A stretch of DNA of 64,000 nt, taken from contig CAWBZL010000003.1 of NCBI GenBank assembly GCA_963793275.1, positions 1,054,001 to 1,118,000 on the forward strand, in the 5' to 3' direction. This stretch comes from Marinirhabdus sp963793275 (GTDB taxonomy: Bacteria > Bacteroidota > Bacteroidia > Flavobacteriales > Flavobacteriaceae). Shown here piece by piece: positions 18,075 to 26,999 of this stretch. Each line of letters starts with the position of its first letter. Position 1 is the first letter of the stretch. The translations under genes and the position numbers were made by a program. Under the pieces are notes generated by a model. That model did not search any database. It worked only from the letters and a program-made list of their open reading frames with translations, and was not told where the DNA came from.

Positions 18075-18302
18075 ATGAGTATCAATAAAAAGTTGAATGA
18101 GCACTATTTCGACATAAAAAAGAAACGAACTTTAGCTAAAGGGACGCAGTCTTTCAGTGGTAAGAAAATCATTTTAAAAGTAAGTGTCGCGTGTATTCTT
18201 ATATTCCTCTACGCTTTCATTCATAGAAGTTGCCAGGAGAGAATTGAAAAAAATGAAAAAGAATATCTTGAGAAAAATTCCGAGCAAATCCCGAAACATT
18301 AA
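18075..18302 (+). CDS. Small single-TM hypothetical protein
   Basis: 75 residues: a basic N-terminal half (KKLNEHYFDIKKKRTLAKG), one hydrophobic segment (VSVACILIFLYAFI, ~37-50) and a charged C-terminus rich in Glu/Lys. No family recognised. It stands alone between the cyclophilin and sdaA genes, in 60-110 nt AT-rich gaps. It could be a real small membrane protein; coding support is only the composition and one clean TM segment. Confidence 0.5.
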   Translation: MSINKKLNEHYFDIKKKRTLAKGTQSFSGKKIILKVSVACILIFLYAFIHRSCQERIEKNEKEYLEKNSEQIPKH

Positions 18303-18378
18303 TCACTTCGCAGCCACATCGGTCATTTTAAATCCCTATTTTAGCTTTTTAGTACAAAATTAAAACAATACGTTACTT

Positions 18379-19803
18379 ATGGAAAGCATTAGTGTTTTCG
18401 ACATGTTAAAAATTGGTGTTGGACCTTCCAGTTCACATACACTTGGACCCTGGCGCGCAGCGAATCTTTGGATACAACGTTTGCAGCGTTTAGAGCAATT
18501 TACGGGCGTTGCCAGTGTGAAGGTGCAACTCTACGGCTCGCTTTCATTAACAGGAAAAGGACACGCTACAGATATTGCCGTGGTCATGGGCTTACTGGGC
18601 ACAGATCCTGTTACCTACCCTATTGAAGACATTCAAACTGAAATTGATAACATAAAAGAATCCGGCACGTTGTTGCTGAATTTTGAAAAGAAAATTCCTT
18701 TTTCATTTTCCGAAGACATTAAATTTAATCGAAAATTTTTAGAATTTCATCCCAACGGAATCACTTTTGAAGCCACGTTACGAAATGGTGACAAACGAAC
18801 GGCAACCTACTACTCTATTGGTGGCGGCTTCGTGGTGCAAAAAGAAAGAGCTCGAGCCAAACGGCAAAAAGAAAAGTTTAGTAGTTTCCCGTATCCTACC
18901 CAGAATGCAGTGCAAATTCTTAAGTTTTGTACTGAAAACAACCTGACCATCAGCCAAATGGTCTATAAAAATGAACTTTCCCTGCGCGATCCGGATAGAA
19001 TTGATGCCAAATTAAAAGCCATTTGGGATGTCATGCTGGACAGTATGTACGTAGGTTGCCATACTGAAGGAATTTTACCAGGAGGCCTGAACGTAAGAAG
19101 AAGAGCGTTTGATACCCACCAAAAATTAAAAGGAGATACTCCCTACAGCAATGCTGAAGAGTGGATTGCATCTATTAGAAATACTGAAGTTAAATTTCGT
19201 CAAATATTAAAGTGGGTTACTTGTTTTGCCCTCGCTGTAAACGAAGTAAACGCTTCTTTAGGGCGTGTGGTTACGGCACCAACCAATGGAAGCGCCGGCG
19301 TTATTCCCGCCGTTTTAATGTATTATTTGGTGATTGAAAACCACGACGGTAATTTTGAAGATATTAAAAAATTCCTGATGGTTTCGGGCGAATTGGGAAG
19401 TCTCTTTAAAAAGAATGCGACCATTTCTGCCGCTATGGGTGGATGCCAGGCAGAAATTGGCGTATCCTCAGCTATGGCAGCAGGAGCGCTAACCGAACTT
19501 ATGGGAGGCACACCGGCTCAGGTTCTTATGGCAGCCGAAATTGCTATGGAGCATCATCTTGGCCTTACCTGCGACCCAATTGCAGGATTGGTACAAATCC
19601 CCTGTATTGAACGCAATGCAATGGGAGCTATAAAAGCAATTAATGCGTGTGAAATGGCGTTGGACGGAGATCCGCTGCAAGCTAAGATCCCGTTGGATAA
19701 AGTAATCGCCACGATGTGGGAAACGGCAAAAGATATGACCTCCAAATACAAAGAAACCAGCGAGGGCGGACTTGCAGTACAGGTAAATATGAGTGATTGC
19801 TAA
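18379..19803 (+). CDS. sdaA: L-serine ammonia-lyase (iron-sulfur, single-chain)
   Basis: 474 residues, the length of fused beta-alpha L-serine dehydratases that convert L-serine to pyruvate and ammonia using a [4Fe-4S] cluster. The N-terminal domain begins SVFDMLKIGVGPSSSHT with the diagnostic GPSSSHT. The C-terminal domain shows APTNGSAGVIPAVL, MGGCQAEIGVSSAM and GLTCDPIAGLVQIPCIERN, containing the cluster cysteines. It ends immediately against the convergent NTF2-like gene (stop codons at 19801-19803 and 19804-19806), leaving no room for a dedicated terminator. Confidence 0.95.
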   Translation: MESISVFDMLKIGVGPSSSHTLGPWRAANLWIQRLQRLEQFTGVASVKVQLYGSLSLTGKGHATDIAVVMGLLGTDPVTYPIEDIQTEIDNIKESGTLLLNFEKKIPFSFSEDIKFNRKFLEFHPNGITFEATLRNGDKRTATYYSIGGGFVVQKERARAKRQKEKFSSFPYPTQNAVQILKFCTENNLTISQMVYKNELSLRDPDRIDAKLKAIWDVMLDSMYVGCHTEGILPGGLNVRRRAFDTHQKLKGDTPYSNAEEWIASIRNTEVKFRQILKWVTCFALAVNEVNASLGRVVTAPTNGSAGVIPAVLMYYLVIENHDGNFEDIKKFLMVSGELGSLFKKNATISAAMGGCQAEIGVSSAMAAGALTELMGGTPAQVLMAAEIAMEHHLGLTCDPIAGLVQIPCIERNAMGAIKAINACEMALDGDPLQAKIPLDKVIATMWETAKDMTSKYKETSEGGLAVQVNMSDC

Positions 19804-20265
19804 TTATTGCCCACAGCCTTCTTTTCTTCTGGAGTCTATTACCTGAATAATTTTCCAGCCAGCTTCCAGTTTGGCAATAGTAAAAGCATTGGCACCACAA
19901 TGGCTGAAGTTTCCATTAAACCAAAACTCATACGGAGTCCAAACGTGCGCCAAATTTCCATCTACACTAATAGTATACCCTAATATACGTTCGTCCCATT
20001 TTTGATCCGGAGCCCTGTTGGCAATGGCTTCCAGTAATTGGCTTATAGAACTTTCCATAAGTACAGGGGAATTCAGATTATTATTGGTAGCAGTTTGCAA
20101 CACTACATCGTTAGCAAGTACACTTCTCATAAGAATAGTGTCTCCTGTATGGAAACCTTCAAAAAATGTGTCTACCAGTTGTTTTGCATCGGTTTTGGTG
20201 AATACATTCTGAGCCGTAACAGAAATTGTAAAGCAGAAGAAAATTAGCGAAATGAGGCTTTTCAT
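19804..20265 (-). CDS. Secreted NTF2-like (SnoaL/DUF4440-type) protein
   Basis: 153 residues with a signal peptide (MKSLISLIFFCFTISVTAQ) and one cone-shaped NTF2-like domain: helix-rich start (DAKQLVDTFFEGFHTGD), then AHVWTPYEFWFNGNFSHCG and KLEAGWKIIQVIDSRR strands. The fold hosts varied enzymes and binding proteins; no catalytic set can be assigned. The Cys in the HCG and EGC segments could pair in the periplasm. Convergent and directly abutting sdaA. Confidence 0.85.
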   Translation of the reverse strand: MKSLISLIFFCFTISVTAQNVFTKTDAKQLVDTFFEGFHTGDTILMRSVLANDVVLQTATNNNLNSPVLMESSISQLLEAIANRAPDQKWDERILGYTISVDGNLAHVWTPYEFWFNGNFSHCGANAFTIAKLEAGWKIIQVIDSRRKEGCGQ

Positions 20266-20327
20266 AGTTGAAAATTACATGGTTTGCGCATCAAAATTAG
20301 TATTTTTACACTTTAAAACATTAGAAT

Positions 20328-21146
20328 ATGAGCGTTGCTAAAAAAGAATATAAAAGAATCACCACCAAGACCCTGGTAGATATGAAAAAAAGGGGTGAAA
20401 AAATATCGATGCTTACGGCATACGATTTCACTATGGCTAAGATCGTGGACGGTGCCGGAATTGAGGTTATTTTGGTGGGAGATTCGGCTTCCAACGTGAT
20501 GGCCGGTCACGAAACTACGCTACCCATTACATTGGACCAGATGATTTATCATGCATCATCAGTAGTGCGAGCTATTACAAGGAGTTTGGTTGTAGTAGAT
20601 ATTCCTTTTGGCAGTTACCAGAGTGATCCAAAAGAAGCCCTCCGCTCTGCTATTAGAATTATGAAAGAAAGCGGTGCGCACGCTGTAAAAGTTGAAGGTG
20701 GAAAGGAAATTAAAGAATCGGTTAAACGTATTTTGAACGCAGGAATCCCTGTGATGGGACATTTAGGATTAACGCCACAATCCATTTATAAATTTGGAAC
20801 CTACACGGTGAGAGCAAAAGAAGAGGAAGAAGCAGACAAACTGAAGGAAGATGCTGTTTTACTGGAAAAAGCAGGCTGTTTTGCCATTGTTTTAGAAAAA
20901 GTACCCGCAAAATTAGCGAAAGAAGTTGCCCAAAGCGTATCCATCCCAATTATAGGAATTGGCGCAGGAAATGGTGTAGACGGCCAGGTATTGGTTACTC
21001 ACGATATGATTGGAATGACGAAAGAATTTAACCCTAGATTTTTACGCAGGTATCTGGATCTGGATGCACAAATGACAAGTGCTTTTGAGCAGTATAGCAA
21101 AGATATTAAGTCTGGTGATTTTCCCAGTGATAAGGAGCAGTATTAA
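20328..21146 (+). CDS. panB: 3-methyl-2-oxobutanoate hydroxymethyltransferase
   Basis: 272 residues, the family's length. It transfers a hydroxymethyl group from 5,10-methylene-THF to alpha-ketoisovalerate, the first step of pantothenate synthesis. Signature segments are MLTAYDFTMAKIVDGAG, ILVGDSASNVMAGHETTLPIT, AVKVEGG, GIPVMGHLGLTPQS and IPIIGIGAGNGVDGQVLV with the metal- and substrate-binding Asp, Glu and His residues. No panC or panD is adjacent; a single-gene unit followed by a small secreted protein gene 20 nt downstream. Confidence 0.96.
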   Translation: MSVAKKEYKRITTKTLVDMKKRGEKISMLTAYDFTMAKIVDGAGIEVILVGDSASNVMAGHETTLPITLDQMIYHASSVVRAITRSLVVVDIPFGSYQSDPKEALRSAIRIMKESGAHAVKVEGGKEIKESVKRILNAGIPVMGHLGLTPQSIYKFGTYTVRAKEEEEADKLKEDAVLLEKAGCFAIVLEKVPAKLAKEVAQSVSIPIIGIGAGNGVDGQVLVTHDMIGMTKEFNPRFLRRYLDLDAQMTSAFEQYSKDIKSGDFPSDKEQY

Positions 21147-21166
21147 TGAACTGGGTAATTTCATAA

Positions 21167-21562
21167 ATGATGAATTTATTATTGCCATTAATGACAAGTA
21201 TGCTACTTATTTCTAGCATAGGCTTCTCACAAACGGATTGTAAAATAAATTCTCAGGGAACTTTTAAACCTGCTTTCGGTCCTTTTAAAAATAATTATAA
21301 AATTATAAGAACCGATTCAACGCAAACAGATGTTGATAAGATTTATGGAATAGAAACGGAGTTCAAAATAATTTGGCTGGATGCTTGTAGCTATCAGTTA
21401 AAGAGAATACGTGGTAAAATTACAAGTGGTTTAAAAGATTTCGATTTGAAAGACCTTGTTTTTAAAATAGATACTACCAGTGAATCGGGCTTCAGGTATT
21501 TAATGATCCTGAAGGGAACTAATACATTACTGGACACCACCAGATGGGTTAAAACTGAATGA
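21167..21562 (+). CDS. Small secreted hypothetical protein
   Basis: 131 residues. The N-terminus MMNLLLPLMTSMLLISSIGFSQ is a good Sec signal with cleavage after GFSQ; the mature part is beta-rich with two cysteines (DCKIN, DACSY) that could form a disulfide. The start could equally be the second Met at 21170. No family recognised. It follows panB by 20 nt on the same strand, so may share its transcript, but no functional tie is evident. Confidence 0.75.
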   Translation: MMNLLLPLMTSMLLISSIGFSQTDCKINSQGTFKPAFGPFKNNYKIIRTDSTQTDVDKIYGIETEFKIIWLDACSYQLKRIRGKITSGLKDFDLKDLVFKIDTTSESGFRYLMILKGTNTLLDTTRWVKTE

Positions 21563-21731
21563 CCGCAGCGCACATTGTACGTTTTTTGGTTAATTTATTT
21601 CAAAATTATAATAGCATCGAACTGTTTCAGCAAACAATACCAAAATTGAATTATAGGTAATTACTTCCTATGCAGGCATAATAACTGCTGAAAATTCCTT
21701 TATTTTTACATTTCAGAAAAACAAAAAAACT

Positions 21732-22613
21732 ATGGATCTAAAAGCAAAAATGCTGCGCGACGACGCACTCAAAGGAAAAACAATTGTAGTAACCGGTGGC
21801 GGTAGCGGCTTGGGAAAATCTATGGTAACTTATTTTCTGGAATTGGGCGCCAATGTGGTGATCACCTCCAGAAATATGGAGAAACTGGAAGCTGTTAAAG
21901 CAGAGCTGGAAGCGGAAACCGGTGGTACGGTGCTACCTGTGCAGTGCGATGTGCGTAATTATGACGAAGTTGAGGCAATGGTGCAAGCTTCGGTAAAGAA
22001 ATTTGGTAAGGTAGACGTATTGCTAAACAACGCCGCAGGTAATTTTATTTCTCCTACAGAGCGACTTTCAGCCAATGCATTTGATACGATTATAGATATT
22101 GTTTTAAAAGGAACAAAAAACTGTACCCTAGCCTTTGGGAAGCACTGGATTGCCGAAAAAGAAACCAATAAAACAGTCTTAAATATTGTAACTACCTACG
22201 CTTTTACAGGATCTGCCTATGTGGTGCCTAGTGCAACTGCCAAAGCTGGTGTGCTTGCTATGACGCGTTCTCTTGCTGTTGAATGGGCTAAATATGGGAT
22301 ACGCCACAACGCCATTGCACCAGGCCCCTTCCCTACCAAAGGTGCCTGGGATAGATTGCTGCCTGGTGATTTTAAAGAAAAATTCGATCTCGCCAAAAAA
22401 GTACCTCTAAAACGTGTTGGTGACCATCAGGAACTGGCAAATCTTGCGGCCTATTTGGTTTCAGATTTTTCAGCATACCTTAATGGTGAAGTTATTGTAA
22501 TTGACGGTGGTGAGTGGTTAAAAGGCGCCGGACAAATGAACCTACTGGAAGAAGTACCCCAGGAAATGTGGGATATGCTCGAACAGATGATTAGGGCTAA
22601 GAAGAATAGGTAA
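21732..22613 (+). CDS. SDR-family 2,4-dienoyl-CoA reductase-like oxidoreductase
   Basis: 293 residues. The Rossmann motif TGGGSGLGKS (~20-29) and NNAAG (~103) define a classical SDR. The segment GSAYVVPSATAKAGVLAMTR...YGIRHNAIAPGPFPTKGAWDRL closely follows mitochondrial-type 2,4-dienoyl-CoA reductases, which lack the usual YxxxK spacing and keep the Lys in SAxAKAG. It probably reduces dienoyl-CoA with NADPH during unsaturated fatty-acid oxidation. Its last codons (MIRAKKNR) and stop run directly into the first copy of the 117-bp tandem repeat; similar short peptides are encoded at the end of each repeat copy. Confidence 0.9.
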   Translation: MDLKAKMLRDDALKGKTIVVTGGGSGLGKSMVTYFLELGANVVITSRNMEKLEAVKAELEAETGGTVLPVQCDVRNYDEVEAMVQASVKKFGKVDVLLNNAAGNFISPTERLSANAFDTIIDIVLKGTKNCTLAFGKHWIAEKETNKTVLNIVTTYAFTGSAYVVPSATAKAGVLAMTRSLAVEWAKYGIRHNAIAPGPFPTKGAWDRLLPGDFKEKFDLAKKVPLKRVGDHQELANLAAYLVSDFSAYLNGEVIVIDGGEWLKGAGQMNLLEEVPQEMWDMLEQMIRAKKNR

Positions 22614-22966
22614 TTGCATATCCCACATTTGGGTGGGTGGTAAAAGCCGCAAAACATCACTTAAAAATAGCACAGTCTTGTGGCTTTTGCCGACAAACCT
22701 ATTAAGATGATTCGTTCAAAAAATTAGTAATTGCATATCCCACATTTGGGTGGGTGGTAAAAGCCGCAAAACATCACTTAAAAATAGCACAGTCTTGTGG
22801 CTTTTGCCGGCAAACCTATTAAGATGATTCGTTCAAAAAATTAGTAATGCATATCCCACGTGTGGGTGGGTGGTAAAAGCCGCAAAACATCACTTAAAAA
22901 TAGCACAGTCTTGTGGCTTTTGCCGGCAAACCTATTAAATTGATTCGTTCTAAGAAAAATAAGTAG
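22611..22966 (+). repeat. Three tandem copies of a ~117-bp repeat with a long internal hairpin
   Basis: Copies begin at 22611, 22728 and 22845 (TAATTGCATATCCC...). Copies 1 and 2 differ at one base (GCCGACAAACC versus GCCGGCAAACC). Copy 3 has a one-base deletion near its start, CACGTG for CACATT, and a divergent tail. Within each copy GGTAAAAGCCGCAAAAC pairs with GTCTTGTGGCTTTTGCC (about 17 bp with two G-U pairs and one mismatch) around an ~18-nt loop; a smaller CCCA...TGGG hairpin precedes it. No open frame of note. This explains most of the 505-bp gap after the SDR gene; it could be a structured 3' UTR, small RNAs, or a mobile hairpin element. Confidence 0.9.
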
Positions 22967-22992
22967 TAGCACCAAACCTGCACGGGTAATGG

Positions 22993-23036
22993 AAGCCTTA
23001 CAATATCTCTAAAGAGAAATATTGTGAGGCTTTTTT
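22993..23036 (+). terminator. Strong rho-independent terminator after the repeat array
   Basis: AAGCCTTACAATATCTC (22993-23009) pairs with GAGAAATATTGTGAGGCTT (23014-23032), with one G-U pair and a 2-nt bulge, followed by six T (23031-23036). It terminates the SDR/repeat transcript before the M16 peptidase gene. Confidence 0.85.
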
Positions 23037-23118
23037 CATATTATTTTAGATAAGAAATGTCTTCAAATAAAAATATTGTAACTTTAAGCGACTCCCTTTA
23101 ACGTTAAAACATAAAACA

Positions 23119-25956
23119 ATGAAATTAAAAAGTTTAATCATTACCATTCTGGCATTTAGTTTCTTAACAGGAAATGCGCAGACAGATCTACAAAAAGACA
23201 CTAAAAAGCTGGAAAGCAAAAAAATACCGTTAAACCCTAATGTAAAGATGGGGACATTAGAGAACGGACTTACCTACTACATCCAGAATAATGGAAAACC
23301 GGCAGATAAATTAGAACTACGTCTTGTTGTAAATGCAGGATCCATCCTGGAGTCCGAAGACCAGCTGGGACTCGCTCACTTTATGGAGCATATGAATTTT
23401 AATGGAACCAAGAACTTTCATAAAAACGAATTGGTAGATTATCTTCAAAGTATTGGAGTAAAATTTGGAGCAGATCTTAATGCCTACACTAGTTTTGATG
23501 AAACGGTCTATATTTTACCTATTCCCAGCGACGATCCTGAGAAATTAGAAAAAGGGTTCCAGATATTAGAAGACTGGGCGCATAATGCATCACTCACAGA
23601 TGAGGCCATCGATGACGAGCGCGGTGTTGTTCTGGAAGAGTATCGTCTGGGGTTAGGACCTAATAAAAGAATGATGCAGGAGTATCTACCAAAGTTAATG
23701 TATGGCTCTAAATACGCAACCAGACTGCCCATTGGCACCAAAGAAAATCTGGATAATTTTGAATATAAAGATGTGCGTGATTATTATAAAAACTGGTATC
23801 GCCCAGATTTAATGGCTGTAGTGGCCGTTGGAGATTTAGATCCAAAAAAGTTGGAAGAAAAGATTAAAAGTCATTTTGGTACTATCGCTACCGTGAAAAA
23901 TCCGATGAAGAGGGAAGAATTTTCTATGCCAAATCACGAAGAAACGCTGGTGGCTATCGCAAGCGATAAGGAAGCACCATTTACGCAGGTACAGGTAGTA
24001 TACAAAGACACCTTTAAAGCGCCAAAAATGGAGACAGTTGCAGACTATCAGGATGCTTTGGCTAAGGATCTTTTTGCAACCATGATCAATAATCGTTTAA
24101 CTGAACTAACAAATAGCCCCAACCCGCCATTTGTATTCGGATTTTCATACTACGGAGGTACTTTTGCCAGAGGTAAAAATGCGTATCAAAGTATTGCTTC
24201 AACCAGTGAAACAGGGCAGTTAGAAGCCTTAAAAGCATTACTAGAGGAAAACGAACGTGTTAAACAATATGGGTTTCAGCCAGAAGAATTTAAGCGTGCT
24301 AAGGCTTCAATTATGGCACTTTTGGAGAAGCAGTATAACGACAGAGACAAGCAGGAAAGTAACAGGATTATTGGGCAATATGTTCAACATTATCTGGATG
24401 ATGCCCCTGCTCCCGGTGTTGCCTGGGAATACACTACGACAAAACAATTACTTCCTAACATATCGCTTGATAAGGTAAGTAAGCTTATAAATACATTCAT
24501 TCACGATAATAACAGAGTAATTATTTTGACAGAACCGGAAAAAGAAGGTCTTGACAAAGTTACAGAAGCCGAAGTATTAAAATTACTAAAGGATGTTCAG
24601 AATTCTAAAATAGAGCCTTATAAAGATAATGTCGTTCGTCAGGATTTAGTTGAAAATTTAAAACCTGCCGGGAGTATTACCAATACAGAAACAGATGATG
24701 CTCTAGGAGTGACAACACTTACCTTAAATAACGGAGCCAAAGTAATTTATAAGAAAACCAATTTTAAAAACGACGAAGTTTTATTTGAAGCGTTTAGTTT
24801 TGGTGGAAACAGTTTGTACAGCGACGAAGAATTATTGGCTACCGTGTTTGCCAATGGCGGAATTAATGAAGCCGGAATTGGTGGTTTATCAAAAACCGAT
24901 CTTTCCAAAATGATGAGCGGAAAAATTGCCAACGTTTCACCCAGTATTGGTCTTACCACCGAAAACTTACGCGGGCAGGCAGCACCTAAGGACCTGGAAA
25001 CTCTATTTCAGATGGTCTATTTATATTTTACCGATGTGAACAAGGATGAGGAAGCATATCAATCGTATATAACCAAACAAAAAGGTTTCTTGGCGAACAT
25101 TATGAGCAATCCAAATTTTTACTTTAATGATCAGATTCAGAAATTTCAAAATGAAGGAAATCCCAGGTACACAGGCTTCCCTTCCGTTGAAGATATGGAT
25201 GCGGCAGATTATGATCTTGCCTATTCGAAATTTCTGGAGCGATTTGAAGATGCAGGAGATTTCAATTTTTATTTTGTAGGGAATGTGGATGAAGACAAAT
25301 TGAAGGAGTTCTCTAAAAAATATATAGCATCTCTCCCTTCTACAAACAGTAATGAAATGTATAAACCTACGCAATTCAGAAAAAAGGATAGCTATCAAAA
25401 GAAAGTAGTGAACAAAGGGACCGATCCTAAAAGCCTTGTAACTATTACCTGGATAGAAGATGATGTACCTTATAATAATGAAGAAAAAGTTCTGGTTAAT
25501 GCGCTGGGCGAAGTACTTTCTATTAAGTTAATTGAAAAATTACGCGAAGAAGAAGGTGGCGTTTATGGAGCCGGAGCGAACGGAAATTTCAGAAAGCTTT
25601 CTTATCCCGGGGTAACCTTCACTATCTCATTTCCCTGTGGACCCGAGAATGTAGATAAACTGGTAAGCGCAGCACTGGCCGAAGTTGAGAAAATTAAAAA
25701 AGACGGACCTACCCAAAAAGACGTGGATAAAGTGAAACAGGCTGTATTGGTTGAAAACAAAGAAAATCTGGAAAAAAATGATTTTTGGATGCGTAGTTTA
25801 ATGACCTCTGCCATTGAAGATGAAAAGATGAGTACACTTTTAGACGCAGATAAAGCAGTAGAAATAATCACTTCAGAAGGAATTCAAAACGTTGCTAAAA
25901 AATACCTCGATGACAAGTATTTTCTTGGAGTTTTAATGCCGGAGAAGACAGAATAA
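23119..25956 (+). CDS. Secreted M16-family (pitrilysin/insulinase) zinc metalloprotease
   Basis: 945 residues with a signal peptide (MKLKSLIITILAFSFLTGNAQ). The inverted zinc motif HFMEH is at 87-91 with the third ligand at about E167 (DDERGVVLEEYR). Two M16 halves are visible: an active N-terminal half (~40-480) and an inactive C-terminal half (~500-940), whose LREEEGGVYGAGANG motif (R/Y pair) helps substrate binding. Predicted to degrade peptides in the periplasm or outside the cell. Flanked by terminators on both sides, so monocistronic. A TAACTTTA -7-like element lies upstream. Confidence 0.94.
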   Translation: MKLKSLIITILAFSFLTGNAQTDLQKDTKKLESKKIPLNPNVKMGTLENGLTYYIQNNGKPADKLELRLVVNAGSILESEDQLGLAHFMEHMNFNGTKNFHKNELVDYLQSIGVKFGADLNAYTSFDETVYILPIPSDDPEKLEKGFQILEDWAHNASLTDEAIDDERGVVLEEYRLGLGPNKRMMQEYLPKLMYGSKYATRLPIGTKENLDNFEYKDVRDYYKNWYRPDLMAVVAVGDLDPKKLEEKIKSHFGTIATVKNPMKREEFSMPNHEETLVAIASDKEAPFTQVQVVYKDTFKAPKMETVADYQDALAKDLFATMINNRLTELTNSPNPPFVFGFSYYGGTFARGKNAYQSIASTSETGQLEALKALLEENERVKQYGFQPEEFKRAKASIMALLEKQYNDRDKQESNRIIGQYVQHYLDDAPAPGVAWEYTTTKQLLPNISLDKVSKLINTFIHDNNRVIILTEPEKEGLDKVTEAEVLKLLKDVQNSKIEPYKDNVVRQDLVENLKPAGSITNTETDDALGVTTLTLNNGAKVIYKKTNFKNDEVLFEAFSFGGNSLYSDEELLATVFANGGINEAGIGGLSKTDLSKMMSGKIANVSPSIGLTTENLRGQAAPKDLETLFQMVYLYFTDVNKDEEAYQSYITKQKGFLANIMSNPNFYFNDQIQKFQNEGNPRYTGFPSVEDMDAADYDLAYSKFLERFEDAGDFNFYFVGNVDEDKLKEFSKKYIASLPSTNSNEMYKPTQFRKKDSYQKKVVNKGTDPKSLVTITWIEDDVPYNNEEKVLVNALGEVLSIKLIEKLREEEGGVYGAGANGNFRKLSYPGVTFTISFPCGPENVDKLVSAALAEVEKIKKDGPTQKDVDKVKQAVLVENKENLEKNDFWMRSLMTSAIEDEKMSTLLDADKAVEIITSEGIQNVAKKYLDDKYFLGVLMPEKTE

Positions 25957-25975
25957 AATAATTCCAACATATACT

Positions 25976-26008
25976 AAAAGACTCACTCTTACGTGGGTCT
26001 TTTGTATT
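25976..26008 (+). terminator. Terminator after the M16 peptidase gene
   Basis: AAAAGACTCAC pairs with GTGGGTCTTTT (one T-G wobble) around a short TCTTAC loop, with the T-run built into the 3' arm. It lies 20 nt after the stop codon. Confidence 0.8.
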
Positions 26009-26177
26009 AATATAACTTTAGAATCGTAAACCGATAGTGGTTAGCAACATAACAATAGTAGTGTTTATGATCTTATGCAACGCCACACGTTTTAAATTGT
26101 TCACTTCCTGTTAACAAATATCATTTTCACTCCGCATAATTAATCGTATTTTTAGCCTTTAAACCAGAGGATACTTC

Positions 26178-26942
26178 ATGGGTAAAATAATTGCTATTGC
26201 AAATCAAAAAGGTGGCGTTGGAAAGACAACCACTAGTGTTAATCTTGCCGCATCTTTAGGTGTTTTAGAGAAAAAAGTGCTTTTAATAGATGCAGATCCA
26301 CAGGCTAATGCCACCTCCGGACTTGGCATAGATGTGGAGCAAGTGGAGGTTGGCACCTATCAGTTATTAGAGCATACCGCCGGTGCCGCCCAGGCTATCG
26401 TAAAGACAGATTCTCCCAATCTGGACATAATTCCTTCGCATATAGACCTGGTTGCCATAGAAATTGAACTGGTAGATAAAGAAAACAGGGAATATATGTT
26501 AAAGCAGGCTATTATAAGCCTTAAAGAAACATACGATTATATTTTAATAGACTGTGCACCATCTTTAGGGCTTCTAACCTTAAATGCATTAACGGCTGCA
26601 GATTCGGTTATTATTCCTATCCAGTGTGAATATTTTGCATTGGAAGGATTGGGTAAGTTACTGAATACTATTAAAAGCGTTCAAAAAATACACAATGAAG
26701 CCTTAGATATTGAAGGCTTATTGCTCACAATGTACGATTCTCGTTTACGTCTTTCAAACCAGGTGGTAGACGAAGTAAAAAAACACTTTGATGCGATGGT
26801 CTTTAAAACAATCATTCAGCGAAATGTGCGTTTAAGTGAAGCACCCAGCTACGGTGAAAGTATTATTAGTTATGATGCCGGTAGCAAAGGAGCCAATAAT
26901 TATTTAAGTTTGGCGCAGGAATTAATTGAAAAGAATCAATAA
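26178..26942 (+). CDS. parA: ParA/Soj chromosome-partitioning ATPase
   Basis: 254 residues. The deviant Walker A is KGGVGKTT (11-18), with switch motifs LIDADPQANATSGLG and LIDCAPSLGLLTLNAL. Short form without an N-terminal HTH, as in chromosomal Soj. It binds DNA when ATP-bound and is released by ParB, helping to segregate the origin region. Followed after a 57-nt gap with two small hairpins by parB, then DUF5683, dapB, lepB and wbqC: a conserved Flavobacteria chromosomal cluster, which argues against a plasmid origin. Confidence 0.95.
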   Translation: MGKIIAIANQKGGVGKTTTSVNLAASLGVLEKKVLLIDADPQANATSGLGIDVEQVEVGTYQLLEHTAGAAQAIVKTDSPNLDIIPSHIDLVAIEIELVDKENREYMLKQAIISLKETYDYILIDCAPSLGLLTLNALTAADSVIIPIQCEYFALEGLGKLLNTIKSVQKIHNEALDIEGLLLTMYDSRLRLSNQVVDEVKKHFDAMVFKTIIQRNVRLSEAPSYGESIISYDAGSKGANNYLSLAQELIEKNQ

Positions 26943-26946
26943 AATA

Positions 26947-26991
26947 AATTCCTGTTATAGCAGGAATTGAAAAAATACCCGCCTTAGCGGG
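26947..26991. repeat. Two short inverted repeats between parA and parB
   Basis: AATTCCTG-ttatag-CAGGAATT (26947-26968) and CCCGC-ctta-GCGGG (26978-26991). They lie just upstream of the parB start, so could fold in mRNA and affect parB translation. Neither matches the usual parS core (GTTTCACGTGAAAC type). Confidence 0.5.
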
Positions 26992-26999
26992 CAATGAAG

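Noticed and set aside
22611..22966. CRISPR array
   Set aside because: Repeat units are ~117 bp and nearly identical throughout, with no short repeat/variable spacer alternation and no cas genes.
25021..25398. Minus-strand ORF of 125 codons inside the M16 peptidase gene
   Set aside because: It lies wholly within a well-supported coding region on the other strand and shows no family features.
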